Source of the DNA: Altererythrobacter sp.
GTDB lineage: Bacteria > Pseudomonadota > Alphaproteobacteria > Sphingomonadales > Sphingomonadaceae
NCBI GenBank assembly: GCA_031178065.1
Contig: JAPSJS010000013.1
Coordinates: forward strand, 1-63,155
Direction of reading: 5' to 3'
DNA: 63,155 nt
The translations under genes were made by a program, and so were the position numbers. Shown here one piece after another: positions 1 through 8,978 of the stretch (position 1 is the first letter of the stretch; each line of letters starts with the position of its first letter). The notes under the pieces were generated by a model. The model ran no database searches. It was given only the letters and a program-made list of their open reading frames with translations, and had not been told where the DNA came from.

Positions 1-214
1 GGTCGGGCGCGAGTTCCTTGAGCGCGCCGACCGCCGCCAGCCCATCGCCGTCGCGCACGACATAGAACGTCACGTCCGGCGCGCGCAGCCGCTCGGCCGG
101 CAGGGCGTGGACCTTGCAGGCGGGCGACCAGCGGTGCATCTCGTCGAGGTGGAGCTGGAGGAGCGCGAGCACTTCGGCGTCCTCCAGCGGGTCTTGCGTG
201 ATCGCATATTTCAT
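1..214 (-). CDS. GNAT family N-acetyltransferase, partial at the window edge
   Basis: The first 71 codons of a GNAT acetyltransferase, read leftwards from the ATG whose complement is at 212-214. The N-terminal pattern (DPLEDAEVLALLQLHLDEM, then HALPAERLRAPD, then GALKEL) matches the family of small single-domain acetyltransferases in which a short helical N-terminus precedes the first strands of the acyl-CoA fold. The acetyl-CoA-binding half lies outside the window, so the substrate cannot be judged. It is separate from the RDD-led operon upstream: 42 bp lie between its start and the RDD stop codon. Confidence 0.75.
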   Translation of the reverse strand, partial: MKYAITQDPLEDAEVLALLQLHLDEMHRWSPACKVHALPAERLRAPDVTFYVVRDGDGLAAVGALKELAPD

Positions 215-256
215 CGCAGGCCTTCTGCGCTCCGCGGGGCGCGGATGGCAAGTGCC

Positions 257-1174
257 CTAGCTGAACTTGTCCGCCTTGCGCTTGCCGAAGCGCATGTCGC
301 GTTCGAGCCTGGCGCGGAGCTGCGCGTAGAACGCCTCGAGGAAGGCACGCTCGTCGCCGCTGCCGGGGTTCCAGCCGATCTTGCGGCAGATCGCGTCATG
401 GACCGATTCGAGCGCTTCGGGCCTGCCGTCGCGCAGCACGCGCTCGAGCGTCTGCAACTCGTATTCGCCGTATATCGCCAGCTCTGCCTCGCCGAACCGG
501 TATTCGGCGCCCGTCAGCGCGCTCGACCCCTCGCGCGCGGCACCTTCGGTCGAAAGCGTCTCGGCCAGCGCGGCGCGCGGCGCCTCGACCACCCAGGTGC
601 CGGCGATCAGATCGCCCGCGCGCAAGGCGTCGCGGTTGAAGAACGGGAACAGCAGGAACACGAGGAACCACGCCGCGGCCGCGATGCCGGCAGCACCGGT
701 CTCGCCGCTCGGTGCGCTCATCAGGAAGACGATCGGCAGGAACAGCTCGATGTCGCGCAGGAGGTTGCGCGCGACCACCGCCTCCGGCGTGAGCCGTCCA
801 CCGTCGCGCGAGGCGACCCGAATGCCGGTTGCGCGCTTGCCGAACGTCGCGCCTCGCGGCCCCATTTCCATGACCATGAAATAGCCGTTCCACAGGAGGA
901 ACCAGAACAGGGTCCAGAACACGGCGATGAACTCGATCGCTCCGTTCGTCCCGCCGGGGCCGCCGATGGCCTCGAACAGGCCGCCGGCGATCCAGATCAA
1001 CGCCAGCGTGACGACGATGCCGGTGACGAACATCAGGGTCAGGTCGAGCAGCAGCGCCCCGGCACGCGCGCTGCGGCTGGCGACGGTGAAGGGGAGCGCG
1101 ATCCCTTCGGGCGTGACGACGTCGCGGCGGCGCTTGGCGCGGTGCGCGAGATGCGGGGCCGCCCGGGCCGTCAT
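257..1174 (-). CDS. RDD family membrane protein
   Basis: A 305-residue protein whose first 150 residues form an RDD-type membrane domain: a start resembling SRSARAGALLLDLTLMF, two strong hydrophobic helices, then GKRATGIRV and a further hydrophobic hairpin. The C-terminal 120 residues are soluble and charged. RDD proteins are inner-membrane proteins of mostly unknown function. The ATG overlaps the stop of the SpoIIM-like gene (ATGA), making this the last gene of a six-gene operon. A longer reading frame runs upstream, but it is the antisense or out-of-frame shadow of the SpoIIM-like gene, so the start at 1174 is preferred. Confidence 0.85.
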   Translation of the reverse strand: MTARAAPHLAHRAKRRRDVVTPEGIALPFTVASRSARAGALLLDLTLMFVTGIVVTLALIWIAGGLFEAIGGPGGTNGAIEFIAVFWTLFWFLLWNGYFMVMEMGPRGATFGKRATGIRVASRDGGRLTPEAVVARNLLRDIELFLPIVFLMSAPSGETGAAGIAAAAWFLVFLLFPFFNRDALRAGDLIAGTWVVEAPRAALAETLSTEGAAREGSSALTGAEYRFGEAELAIYGEYELQTLERVLRDGRPEALESVHDAICRKIGWNPGSGDERAFLEAFYAQLRARLERDMRFGKRKADKFS

Positions 1175-2223
1175 GCCTTTCTTTCCCGCCCGAAGGCGAA
1201 GAAGTAGGCAAGCCAGAACAACAGCATGACGCAGCCGATGATCAGTCGCCCCTCCGTCCCGAACAGTTGACGCGGAAAGGCCTCCAGCAGCGCGGCGGCG
1301 ACCAGCATCAGCACTACCCCGACCATGACCTGCGCCCCGCGGCGCCCGCTCTCGGCAGCGGCAGTGAGGATCGAGCGGCTGCCGGGGAAGGCCATCGAGC
1401 GGCCGATGTGCATGCCCGCCGCGCCCGCGAGCAGGATCGCGAACAGCTCGGTCGTCCCGTGCACGCTCAGCCAGGCGGCGAATTCGAGCGTCAGCCCCGC
1501 ATCCGCATAGAGCCACAACATCGCACCGAGTATCGCCATGTTGTGGATCAGCAGCATCAGCGAGGGAATGCCGAAGGCGAAGCCGAGCGCGAAGGCGAGG
1601 ATCGAGACCCCGGCGTTGTTGCTGAACAGGAAGGCCGCGAAGGCGGACATGCCTTGCGCGTCCTTCTCCACCTGCAGGCTTTCGAGCAGCACCTCGCGGC
1701 TGGCGCCGGGCACGCGCGTGTCGGCGAACTGGACCGGGACGAAGGCGTAGTACCATTCCCTGTCCTGTGCGACGAGCAGCCAGCCCGTGATCGTGCCGGC
1801 CACCATCACCGCCAGCGCAATGCAGATGTCGAGCCAGATCGCACGGATCGCGCGGCTGAGCCCGCCGCCGAGAAATCGGCGCAGCCACCCGACGAACCCC
1901 TGACGCGGCCCGTAGACCTGGAACCAGGCACGCTGGACGAGCGAATCGAGATATTCGAGCGTTGCCGCGTCCAGCGAAGTCTCGCGTGCCACCGCCAGGC
2001 TGGAGGCGGCGGTGCGGTAAAGCGCCGGCAGCGCCAGGACGTCCTCGTCGGACAGGCCGCGCAGCCGCCCTTTCTCCATCCGCGCGACGATGTCCTCCAG
2101 CCGGCGCCAGTCGTGCTCGCGCTCCAGCCGGAAGCGGTCGGACCGGAGCGCGGCGGCCTCGATATCGGGCGGCGGCGCGACATCGGCCTTGCCGAACAGG
2201 GTCTTGAGAATGGGCGCCTTCAC
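1171..2223 (-). CDS. stage II sporulation protein M-like (SpoIIM/COG1300) integral membrane protein
   Basis: A 350-residue protein with a charged cytoplasmic N-terminus of about 120 residues, then roughly six hydrophobic segments. Family hallmarks are visible around FLFSNNAGVSILAFALGF and AWLSVHGTTELFAILLAGAAG. In non-sporulating bacteria this family occurs with MoxR, DUF58 and RDD genes, and its role is unknown. Translation begins at a GTG that shares bases with the DUF58 stop (GTGA), so the two genes are translationally coupled. I find no better upstream start. Confidence 0.85.
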   Translation of the reverse strand: MKAPILKTLFGKADVAPPPDIEAAALRSDRFRLEREHDWRRLEDIVARMEKGRLRGLSDEDVLALPALYRTAASSLAVARETSLDAATLEYLDSLVQRAWFQVYGPRQGFVGWLRRFLGGGLSRAIRAIWLDICIALAVMVAGTITGWLLVAQDREWYYAFVPVQFADTRVPGASREVLLESLQVEKDAQGMSAFAAFLFSNNAGVSILAFALGFAFGIPSLMLLIHNMAILGAMLWLYADAGLTLEFAAWLSVHGTTELFAILLAGAAGMHIGRSMAFPGSRSILTAAAESGRRGAQVMVGVVLMLVAAALLEAFPRQLFGTEGRLIIGCVMLLFWLAYFFAFGRERKA

Positions 2224-3548
2224 CCGATCGCCTCTGTGCGCTTGATTTCGAGATAGCGGTCGATCAGGCGATAGCCGATCCGGTCCCACGGCGTCTCGAT
2301 GATATCGACGCCCATCTGCCGCAGCCGTTGGAGCACCAGCGCGCGCTGGCGCAGCAGGGTATCGGCGGTGACGGCGGTGGCGAGCGCGTCGAGCGTGCCG
2401 GGCTCCGCGGCGGACATCGCAGCGAGGTCCTCGTCCTCCATGGTCACGAACAGCACCAGGTGCCTGTCGACCAGCCGGCCGACGCTCTCGATCATCAGTT
2501 CCGCGCCGGTCGGATCGGTGAAGTCGGAGAACAGCACGATCAGCGAGCGGCGCTGGAGCCGGGCGGAGAGCGTCGCCAGCGCGAGCGTGAAATTCGGCTC
2601 CTCCGCATGGTAGTCGAGCCCGGCGGCGGCGCGCTGGAGGCGGTGGAAGCTGCGCGAATCGCCGACGAAAGGCGTCGACAGCTCGGGACGCTGGGCGAAA
2701 CCGAACAGCGCCACGCGGTCGCCGCCCTTGAGCGCGACGTAGGATGCGGTGAGTGCCGCGGTGACCGCACGGTCGATCCGCGGCAGTCCGCCCACCGGTT
2801 CGCACATGGCCTGGCCGCAGTCGAAGGCGAAGACGATCTGGTTGTTGCGCTCGCTCTCGTTCTCGCGCGCGTAGAGGCGGGTGTGGCGCGCGCTTGCCTT
2901 CCAGTCGATCCGGCGGCGGTCCATGCCCGGCTCGTACTCGCTTAGTGCCTCGAACTGGGTGCCTTCGCCGCGGATGCGACGGGCGATGAGGCCGAACTGG
3001 GCGTCGCGCAGGAACGTCTGCAGCTCGGGGCTGCGGACCGGCGCGAGATCGGGCCAGATGCGGACCGTCCGGTCGAGTTCGTGGCTAACCTGCCGCGCGC
3101 CGAGGCCGAGTGGACCGGACCAGCGCAGCCAGACGCGCTCGACCGGTGCGGTCCCGCGGCGCGAGGGCGTGAGCGCGGCAGTGCCGTGCCAAGTGCCGGT
3201 AGCCGGGTCGAACGGAGCGGCGAATTGCACGCCGCCGCCCGGTTCGAGCCGCGGATCGACGGCGAGTGCGACCTCGACCGGCGTGCGCGCGGCACGCCCG
3301 GTGATCTCCGCCAGCACGGCGACGGTCAGCGGCTCGCCGACTTCGGCGTCGGCGGGCGCGTGAAGCCGCCAGTCCGTCATCCGCCCGGCCAGCACGCCGT
3401 CGAGCAGCGCGAGCACGAGCAGCGCCACCCCGGCGGCCGGTGCGATCACCCACGCCCCCGGGGCCGCCGCGGCGATCACCAGCGCCAGCGGCGCCGCCAG
3501 CGCAGCGAGCCACGCGGTGCGGGCCGTGGGGACGACGGGGAAAGTCAC
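2220..3548 (-). CDS. DUF58 domain-containing protein
   Basis: A 442-residue protein with two N-terminal membrane helices (about residues 11-55), a beta-rich middle, and the DUF58 core from about residue 200 (EGTQFEALSEYEPGMDRRRIDWKAS split across that region: YEPGxDxRRIDWxAxAR). The following part has a von Willebrand factor A-like fold (VFAFDCGQAM, LIVLFSDFTDP). DUF58 proteins accompany MoxR AAA ATPases and are thought to be their VWA-type partners. The preceding moxR stop is 58 bp upstream, the loosest junction in the operon. Confidence 0.88.
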   Translation of the reverse strand: MTFPVVPTARTAWLAALAAPLALVIAAAAPGAWVIAPAAGVALLVLALLDGVLAGRMTDWRLHAPADAEVGEPLTVAVLAEITGRAARTPVEVALAVDPRLEPGGGVQFAAPFDPATGTWHGTAALTPSRRGTAPVERVWLRWSGPLGLGARQVSHELDRTVRIWPDLAPVRSPELQTFLRDAQFGLIARRIRGEGTQFEALSEYEPGMDRRRIDWKASARHTRLYARENESERNNQIVFAFDCGQAMCEPVGGLPRIDRAVTAALTASYVALKGGDRVALFGFAQRPELSTPFVGDSRSFHRLQRAAAGLDYHAEEPNFTLALATLSARLQRRSLIVLFSDFTDPTGAELMIESVGRLVDRHLVLFVTMEDEDLAAMSAAEPGTLDALATAVTADTLLRQRALVLQRLRQMGVDIIETPWDRIGYRLIDRYLEIKRTEAIG

Positions 3549-3606
3549 GTCGAACGTCTTCCCCGTTTATGCTTCGTGAAAATGGGAAGGATCTGGGCTT
3601 CGCCTG

Positions 3607-4569
3607 TCACCGCGGGGCCTCGGTGCTCTCGACGAGGTCGGCAACCAGCGCCTCGACCTCGCGGCCTTCGATCTCGGCGGCGGGGCTCAGGACCAGGCGG
3701 TGACGGAGGACGGCGGTGGCGAGAGCCTTCACATCGTCGGGGATCACATAATCGCGCCCCTCCAGCGCAGCGCGGGCGCGGGCGGCATTCGCAAGGAGAA
3801 CGGCCGCTCGCGGGCTGGCGCCGCTCGACAAGTCCGTGCTCTCGCGCGTGGCGCGCACCAGCCGCACGACGTAGTCGACGATCTCCTTCGCGACGGCCAC
3901 CCCCTTGAGCGCCGCGCTCGCTTCACCCAGCCGCGCGGCATCGGTGACGGCGGCGACGCCGAACTCGGCCGGGCGCGGCGGTCCCTGCCGCTCGCCGAAA
4001 CGGGCGACGATCGCCGCTTCCTCTTCCTCGCTCGGATAGGGAACCAGCAGCTTGAACAGGAAGCGGTCGAGCTGCGCTTCGGGCAGCGGATAGACGCCCT
4101 GGTTCTCGATCGGGTTCTGCGTCGCGACGACCATGAAGCGGTCGGGCAGCGCATGCGTCTCCCCATCGAGGGTCACGCGGCGTTCCTGCATGGCTTCGAG
4201 CAGCGCGGCCTGCGTCTTCGGCGGGGTGCGGTTGATCTCGTCGGCCAGCAGCAGCTCGCAGAAGATCGGTCCGCGAGTAAGCGTGAACTGGCTGGTCTGG
4301 AAGTTGAACAGGTTGGAGCCGAGGATGTCGCCCGGCAGCAGGTCGGGGGTGAACTGGATGCGGCCGTAGTCGAGCCCCAGGGCACAGGCGAAGCACTGCG
4401 CGAGGAACGTCTTGGCCGTGCCGGGCGGCCCTTCGAGCAGGACATGCCCCTCGCTCACCAGCGCGACGAGCAGGTGATCGATCGTCGCGTCCTGGCCGAC
4501 GATCGCCTTGCCCACTTCGCCGCGGATCGCCTGCGCCATCGCGCGGACATCGTCGAGCGTCATCGTCAT
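3607..4569 (-). CDS. MoxR family AAA+ ATPase
   Basis: A 320-residue AAA+ protein with Walker A GPPGTAKT at residues 47-54, Walker [10 protein letters not shown] near residue 110, and sensor 1 [10 protein letters not shown], followed by the [10 protein letters not shown] motif typical of MoxR. The C-terminal lid helix domain ends at the stop. MoxR ATPases act as chaperones for VWA-domain partners; here the DUF58 gene directly downstream is the probable partner. The ATG at 4569 overlaps the DUF4350 stop (ATGA). A second ATG two codons later is the only alternative start. Confidence 0.92.
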   Translation of the reverse strand: MTMTLDDVRAMAQAIRGEVGKAIVGQDATIDHLLVALVSEGHVLLEGPPGTAKTFLAQCFACALGLDYGRIQFTPDLLPGDILGSNLFNFQTSQFTLTRGPIFCELLLADEINRTPPKTQAALLEAMQERRVTLDGETHALPDRFMVVATQNPIENQGVYPLPEAQLDRFLFKLLVPYPSEEEEAAIVARFGERQGPPRPAEFGVAAVTDAARLGEASAALKGVAVAKEIVDYVVRLVRATRESTDLSSGASPRAAVLLANAARARAALEGRDYVIPDDVKALATAVLRHRLVLSPAAEIEGREVEALVADLVESTEAPR

Positions 4570-5858
4570 CGGATCAGCTTCCTTTCGAGGGATTTGAGCG
4601 CGCTCGCGGCGCGCAGGATCTCGTTCGGGCGGGCCGCCTCGCGCAGCGCTGCGGCGCTCTCGGCGAAGCCCGGCGCATCGGGCAGGCGCGCGGCGATCGC
4701 GCGGTCGAGCGTCTCGTCGTCGGACCCCCGCAGGCGCAGGGCAGCGGCGAGGCGCTGCCGCATCGTCTCGATATAAGGTCCGGTCAGCAGATGCAGGCGC
4801 CGCGTGCGCAGAATGAAAGCTGCGCCGTTCGCCACCAGCCGCCGCTTGCCGAAGGCGATCGCGCGCGCTTCCGCAAGCGGCGGGCCGAACCGGCGGAAGG
4901 CACGCCAGGCGACCACGATCATCGCCAGCGCGAGGCACAGCGTGGCGGCGAGGAAGGGCGGTGCGAAGGCGAGCGTGAGCAGGTTCTGGGTCCGCCCGAG
5001 GCCGTTCAGCGTCAAGTCGAACACGATCGGCAGGTCTTCGCCCTCCATCGCCAGATCGACGATCTCGTGCGCCAGCGCAGCGCGCTCGCGATCGGCCATG
5101 CCGTAGTTGTCGAACAGATCGGGTTCGGCGACGATCGTGAAGTTCCAGCGGCTGGTGTCGAGATCCTCCTCGTCAGCCGGCGGCAGGCCCGCCGCCTCGT
5201 CGAGCACCGGATAGTATCCGCCGTCGTCGTAGTAGCCGACGAGAATGTTTCCGTTGCTGGCGGTTACCAGCGGGATCATCGTGGCATCGGCGATCGTCTG
5301 CACCTGTTTGGGATCGGGCAGCACGCCGCGCCGGGTGCCCGATTGCCAGTGCGGCCCTTGCGGCGGATCGAGCGGACCGAGCGCCAGCTTGGTCGCATAT
5401 TGCCTTTCGAATGCCTCGACCCACGACGGCATGCCGGCACCGCCGAGGATGACCCAGCCGTCCTCCTTCTCGACCGGGACGACCTCTGGTATCTCCATCG
5501 CGTACCACTTGGGCAGGACCAGGATCGTCGGGCCGACGTAGCGGCGATTGCCGATCAGCTCGGCGATATCCTCTCCGTCGGCGAAGGCAGGCGGGGTCAG
5601 GATCAGCAGGGCTTCGTCGTCGAGGGCCCCGGGACTGCGCGAGAGCGAGACCTCGTGCCCCTCGGCCTCGAGGATCTCGGCAAGGGCGGCGTACCCGGTC
5701 AGGCCCTTTGCCGCTGCGTGACTGCCGCCATCGTTGGGCCCGCGCGAGGTCTCCCCGGCACCGATGAAATAGAGCGTCGCGGCGAACGCGATGGCGCCGA
5801 ACAGCAGCAGGCCGAGCATCACCCCGGGGTTGAACGCAGGCGCGCCTTGACCGGTCAT
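4566..5858 (-). CDS. DUF4350 domain-containing membrane protein
   Basis: A 430-residue protein with an N-terminal membrane anchor (about residues 14-33), a long extracytoplasmic domain (DUF4350, a GATase-like fold with [15 protein letters not shown]), a second helix near residue 300 ([17 protein letters not shown]), and a basic C-terminal cytoplasmic tail. It stands in the standard order DUF4129-DUF4350-MoxR-DUF58. The start overlaps the DUF4129 stop by four bases. Its role is unknown beyond this conserved neighbourhood. Confidence 0.85.
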   Translation of the reverse strand: MTGQGAPAFNPGVMLGLLLFGAIAFAATLYFIGAGETSRGPNDGGSHAAAKGLTGYAALAEILEAEGHEVSLSRSPGALDDEALLILTPPAFADGEDIAELIGNRRYVGPTILVLPKWYAMEIPEVVPVEKEDGWVILGGAGMPSWVEAFERQYATKLALGPLDPPQGPHWQSGTRRGVLPDPKQVQTIADATMIPLVTASNGNILVGYYDDGGYYPVLDEAAGLPPADEEDLDTSRWNFTIVAEPDLFDNYGMADRERAALAHEIVDLAMEGEDLPIVFDLTLNGLGRTQNLLTLAFAPPFLAATLCLALAMIVVAWRAFRRFGPPLAEARAIAFGKRRLVANGAAFILRTRRLHLLTGPYIETMRQRLAAALRLRGSDDETLDRAIAARLPDAPGFAESAAALREAARPNEILRAASALKSLERKLIR

Positions 5859-6514
5859 GCCGCACGGCCCGGAAGGCGCTGGAGCGCGAACTCGGCGTAA
5901 GCGGCGCGCGCAGCCTGCCAGTCCTCCGCTCCCAAGCTACGCAAGGCGAAGAGGCTGCGCTCGACCCGCTCGGCGATTGCGGCGAAGGCAGTGCGTGCCG
6001 CTTCGGGCAAGGCCGCCAGTGCGGCTAGCTCGCGCGCCGTGCTGGACGGCTCGACCCATTCGGGCCGGGCGGCGGCGATCTGGCCGACGCTGCGCTGGAG
6101 CAGCAAGTGCGTCGCCTCGTCGTAGCGGCCCTCGGCGGCGAGCCGGTCCGCGTCCTCGAGCAGCGCCAGCGCTTCGGCGCGGTCGGGCGCCCAGGCCTGC
6201 TCCTCCTCGGCCGGTCGTTCGCGCCGGGCCAGGGCAGGGGCGAGCAGCCGCCAGAGCAGGTAGCCGGCCAGCAGCACGCCGATGGCGAGCAGGACCCATT
6301 TGAACACCGGCCACGACATGCCGAGCGCGCGCCCGATCGGTGCGAACAGGTCGCCGAGCGCTTCGAGCAGGGCTGTCAGCCAGCCGGGTGGCTCCTGCCG
6401 TTCGGGCAGGTCGACCGGTGTGAACTGGATGGTGTCATCGGCGCGAACGGCGTCCCAGCCGGTCCCGGCTGGTTCCGTTCCGCCCTCTGCGATGTCCCCA
6501 GCGCCCCGTGCCAC
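5855..6514 (-). CDS. DUF4129 domain-containing protein
   Basis: A protein of about 219 residues with one membrane helix (WVLLAIGVLLAGYLLWRLLAP) and a C-terminal cytoplasmic DUF4129 region (ALALLEDADRLAAEGRYDEATHLLLQRSV, then ARELAAL). It begins the MoxR/DUF58 operon. The start is uncertain: the reading frame is open far upstream through the shadow of pheA. I use a GTG at 6514, the only common start codon in this frame between the pheA stop (6580) and the conserved part. No convincing ribosome-binding site is seen. Confidence 0.7.
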   Translation of the reverse strand: MARGAGDIAEGGTEPAGTGWDAVRADDTIQFTPVDLPERQEPPGWLTALLEALGDLFAPIGRALGMSWPVFKWVLLAIGVLLAGYLLWRLLAPALARRERPAEEEQAWAPDRAEALALLEDADRLAAEGRYDEATHLLLQRSVGQIAAARPEWVEPSSTARELAALAALPEAARTAFAAIAERVERSLFALRSLGAEDWQAARAAYAEFALQRLPGRAA

Positions 6515-6579
6515 GGGGACGAGTGGTGGCAGGTCGCCCGGCGCTGCGCAAGCGCGATCGGCCCCGTGCCGGCGCCGCG

Positions 6580-7488
6580 TCAGGGCCGCGAGCGCGCCTG
6601 GCGGTAGCTCCCGAGCAGGCGCAGGTCCTTGCAGTGGAACGCCAGTTCCTCGAATGCGCCGTCGACCCGTGGATCGCCCGGCGCGCCGACGATATCGGCG
6701 TAGAACATTGTTGCCGCGAAGCTCGCGCCCTGCTGGTAGCTTTCGAGTTTGGTCATGTTGACGCCGTTGGTCGCGAAGCAGCCGAGTGCCTTGTAGAGCG
6801 CGGCGGGCACGTTCTTCACTTCGAACACGAAGGTCGTCATGGCCGTGTCGCCATCGAGCGCGGCTGGATCGAGCGGCTCGCGCGCGAGGACGACGAAGCG
6901 CGTGGTGTTGTCGGCAGCGTCCTCGACCCGGTCCTCCACCACCTGCAATCCGTAGAGCTCCGCAGCGAGCTTCGGCGCGATCGCGGCGAGCCGGGGATTG
7001 CCCTTCTCCGCCACGAAGGCGGCCGAGCCGGCGGTGTCGGCATGGCTTAGCGGCACGATCCCGCGTTCGCGCAGGAACATCCGCGACTGGCCGAGCGCCT
7101 GCGGGTGGCTGTAGGCCGCCTCGAACGGGCCGAAGCTGCCGTCGGCATTGGGAATCGCCATCAGCGCGTGGGTGATCGGCATGAAGTGCTCGCCCACGAT
7201 CGACAGGCCGCTCTGGGGCAGCAGGAAGTGGATGTCGGCGACCCGGCCGTGCTGGCTGTTCTCGATCGGGATGATCGCGCAGCCGGCGCGCCCGTCCTTC
7301 ACCGCGTCGAGCGCGTCCTCGAATCCGAAGCACGGCAGAGGCAGGTAATCGGGCGCGGCCTCGCCCGCGGCGCGGTGGGAGTTGGCGCCGGGCGCGCCCT
7401 GAAAGGCGATCGCGCGCATCGGATTCTGCGCGGCTGCGGCGCGCATTCGCTCGACCATGGCGAGCGCGGGGGCGGGGAAGCTTTGCAT
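6580..7488 (-). CDS. pheA: prephenate dehydratase
   Basis: Converts prephenate to phenylpyruvate in phenylalanine synthesis. The 302-residue protein has a PDT domain starting at IAFQGAPGANSH, with PIENSQHGRV and DNTTRFVVL (the TRF substrate motif), then a C-terminal ACT regulatory domain (VKNVPAALYKALGCFATNGVNM, ESYQ). No chorismate mutase domain is fused, as usual in alphaproteobacteria. The ACT motif commonly written ESRP reads ESYQ here. It lies upstream of the DUF4129 operon on the same strand, 65 bp from the nearest plausible start. Confidence 0.93.
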   Translation of the reverse strand: MQSFPAPALAMVERMRAAAAQNPMRAIAFQGAPGANSHRAAGEAAPDYLPLPCFGFEDALDAVKDGRAGCAIIPIENSQHGRVADIHFLLPQSGLSIVGEHFMPITHALMAIPNADGSFGPFEAAYSHPQALGQSRMFLRERGIVPLSHADTAGSAAFVAEKGNPRLAAIAPKLAAELYGLQVVEDRVEDAADNTTRFVVLAREPLDPAALDGDTAMTTFVFEVKNVPAALYKALGCFATNGVNMTKLESYQQGASFAATMFYADIVGAPGDPRVDGAFEELAFHCKDLRLLGSYRQARSRP

Positions 7489-7610
7489 CGAGGCAGGGCC
7501 CTAAGCGCGCCCTGCGCGGCGGGCAAGAACTATGGCTTGCGCTTGGCTGGGGTGCCGATTAGAGCGGCGCGCGAAACAGCCACAATCGTATTCCTCGGAT
7601 CTCTTTGCGC

Positions 7611-8243
7611 ATGAACGACCGTTTCAACACCGCCGCCGGATGGCTTCTGTTCGCGGGGATCGTCGGCCTTGGCCTGTCGAGTGTGAGTTCGCGCTTTTTC
7701 GCGACGCATGCTCCGGAAGAAGGCGGTTATCCGATCGAAGGCGCGATTGAAGAAGGCGGCGGCGAGGAAGCGCTCGACATCGGCCTGCTGCTCGCGAATG
7801 CCGACCCGGCGGTGGGCGAAGCGGCCGCCACGGCGCGTTGCGGCACCTGCCACACGTTCAACCAGGGCGGCGCTACCGGCCAGGGTCCGAATCTCTACGC
7901 GATCATGGGCACGACGATCGGCGCGCATGCTCCGGGCTTCGCCTACAGCGATGCGCTCTCAAGCCATGGCGGCAACTGGACTTACGATAACATGTTCGCG
8001 TGGCTCGAAAGCCCGCGCTCGTTCGCGCCCGGCACGAAGATGAGCTTCGCCGGCCTCTCGAGCCCCGAAGACCGTGCGAACATCATCCGCTTCATGTACG
8101 AAAACGGCGGTGGCCCGGCACTTCCCGAACCCGCTCCGGTGGAAGAAGCCGAAACGGCCGCCACCGGCGAAACGGAAACGCCCGAGGCCGAAGAGATTGC
8201 GCCCGGCGCCGATCAGACCAACCCGGTCGGCGAAGGCGCCTAA
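7611..8243 (+). CDS. membrane-anchored class I cytochrome c
   Basis: A 210-residue protein with an N-terminal uncleaved anchor (about residues 10-25), a haem-binding CGTCH at residues 77-81, and a methionine axial ligand in GTKMSFAG. It matches the CycM/cytochrome c-552 type that carries electrons between the bc1 complex and terminal oxidases at the periplasmic face. The C-terminal 45 residues are rich in E, P and A and look disordered. The ATG at 7611 is used; a TTG two codons earlier is less likely. It is convergent with rlmE. Confidence 0.88.
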   Translation: MNDRFNTAAGWLLFAGIVGLGLSSVSSRFFATHAPEEGGYPIEGAIEEGGGEEALDIGLLLANADPAVGEAAATARCGTCHTFNQGGATGQGPNLYAIMGTTIGAHAPGFAYSDALSSHGGNWTYDNMFAWLESPRSFAPGTKMSFAGLSSPEDRANIIRFMYENGGGPALPEPAPVEEAETAATGETETPEAEEIAPGADQTNPVGEGA

Positions 8244-8256
8244 GGCGATTACTCGT

Positions 8257-8276
8257 ATCCCGGCCGCGGCCGGGAT
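8257..8276. terminator. 20-bp palindrome between convergent genes
   Basis: The perfect palindrome ATCCCGGCCGCGGCCGGGAT lies 13 bp after the cytochrome c stop and 36 bp beyond the rlmE stop. It has no T-run on either side, so it is a possible hairpin or palindromic repeat rather than a classical terminator. Confidence 0.45.
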
Positions 8277-8312
8277 CGCTCCAGCAGTCTCGCTTGCCGT
8301 TGCGGCCGTCCG

Positions 8313-8978
8313 CTAGTCGCGGCCCTTGAAGCCCTGAGCCACGACATACCATTCGGACGAGCCCTTGCGGCTCGCCGGCGGCTTGGCGTGCTTGACGGTG
8401 CGGAAGTGTTTCTTGAGCAGCGTGAGCAGTTCGGCGTCGGTGCCGCCGGCCAGCACTTTGGCCAGGAATGCGCCGCCTTCGGCCAGGTTCTCGACCGCGA
8501 ACCAGGCCGCAGCCTCGACCAGGCCCATGGTGCGCAAGTGGTCGGTCTGCTTGTGGCCCACGGTGTTCGCCGCCATGTCCGACATGATGAGATCGGGCGG
8601 GCCGTCGAGCGCGGCTTCGAGCGCGGCTGGCGCCTCGTCGGCCATGAAGTCCATCTGCAGGATCGCGACGCCTTCGATCGGTTCGACTTCGAGCAGGTCG
8701 ATGCCGACGATCGCCGCCTTGGGCACCTGTTTGCGCACGACTTGGCTCCATCCCCCTGGTGCGATGCCTAGATCGACCACACGGCGCACGCCTTTGAGCA
8801 GGCCGAACTTCTCGTCGAGCTCGATCAGCTTGTAGGCTGCGCGGCTGCGGTAGCCCTCGGCCTTCGCCTGCTGGACGTAGGGGTCGTTGAGCTGGCGTTC
8901 GAGCCAGCGGGTCGACGAGGCGGTGCGCCCGCGCGCGCTGCGTACGCGCTTGTCGGGATTGCGGCCTGAGCGTGCCAT
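8313..8978 (-). CDS. rlmE: 23S rRNA (uridine(2552)-2'-O)-methyltransferase
   Basis: A 221-residue RrmJ/FtsJ-type enzyme that methylates the A-loop of 23S rRNA. It has a basic N-terminus, then YRSRAAYKL (catalytic lysine), the SAM-binding VVDLGIAPGGWSQ, LIMSDMAANTVGH (catalytic aspartate), FLAKVLAGG and SSEWYVVA (catalytic glutamate), giving the complete K-D-K-E tetrad. The start overlaps the Ppx/GppA stop by one base (TGATG), so the two genes form an operon. Confidence 0.93.
   Translation of the reverse strand: MARSGRNPDKRVRSARGRTASSTRWLERQLNDPYVQQAKAEGYRSRAAYKLIELDEKFGLLKGVRRVVDLGIAPGGWSQVVRKQVPKAAIVGIDLLEVEPIEGVAILQMDFMADEAPAALEAALDGPPDLIMSDMAANTVGHKQTDHLRTMGLVEAAAWFAVENLAEGGAFLAKVLAGGTDAELLTLLKKHFRTVKHAKPPASRKGSSEWYVVAQGFKGRD

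Noticed and set aside
257-1888. A 543-codon minus-strand frame that would fuse the RDD protein to an upstream arginine-rich part
   Set aside because: The upstream part is the out-of-frame shadow of the SpoIIM-like gene; the ATGA overlap at 1171-1174 gives the natural start.
4791-5900. Long plus-strand frames opposite the DUF4350 and MoxR genes
   Set aside because: High GC content creates long antisense frames. They are R-, G- and Q-rich and show no motif, while the minus-strand frames carry complete domains.
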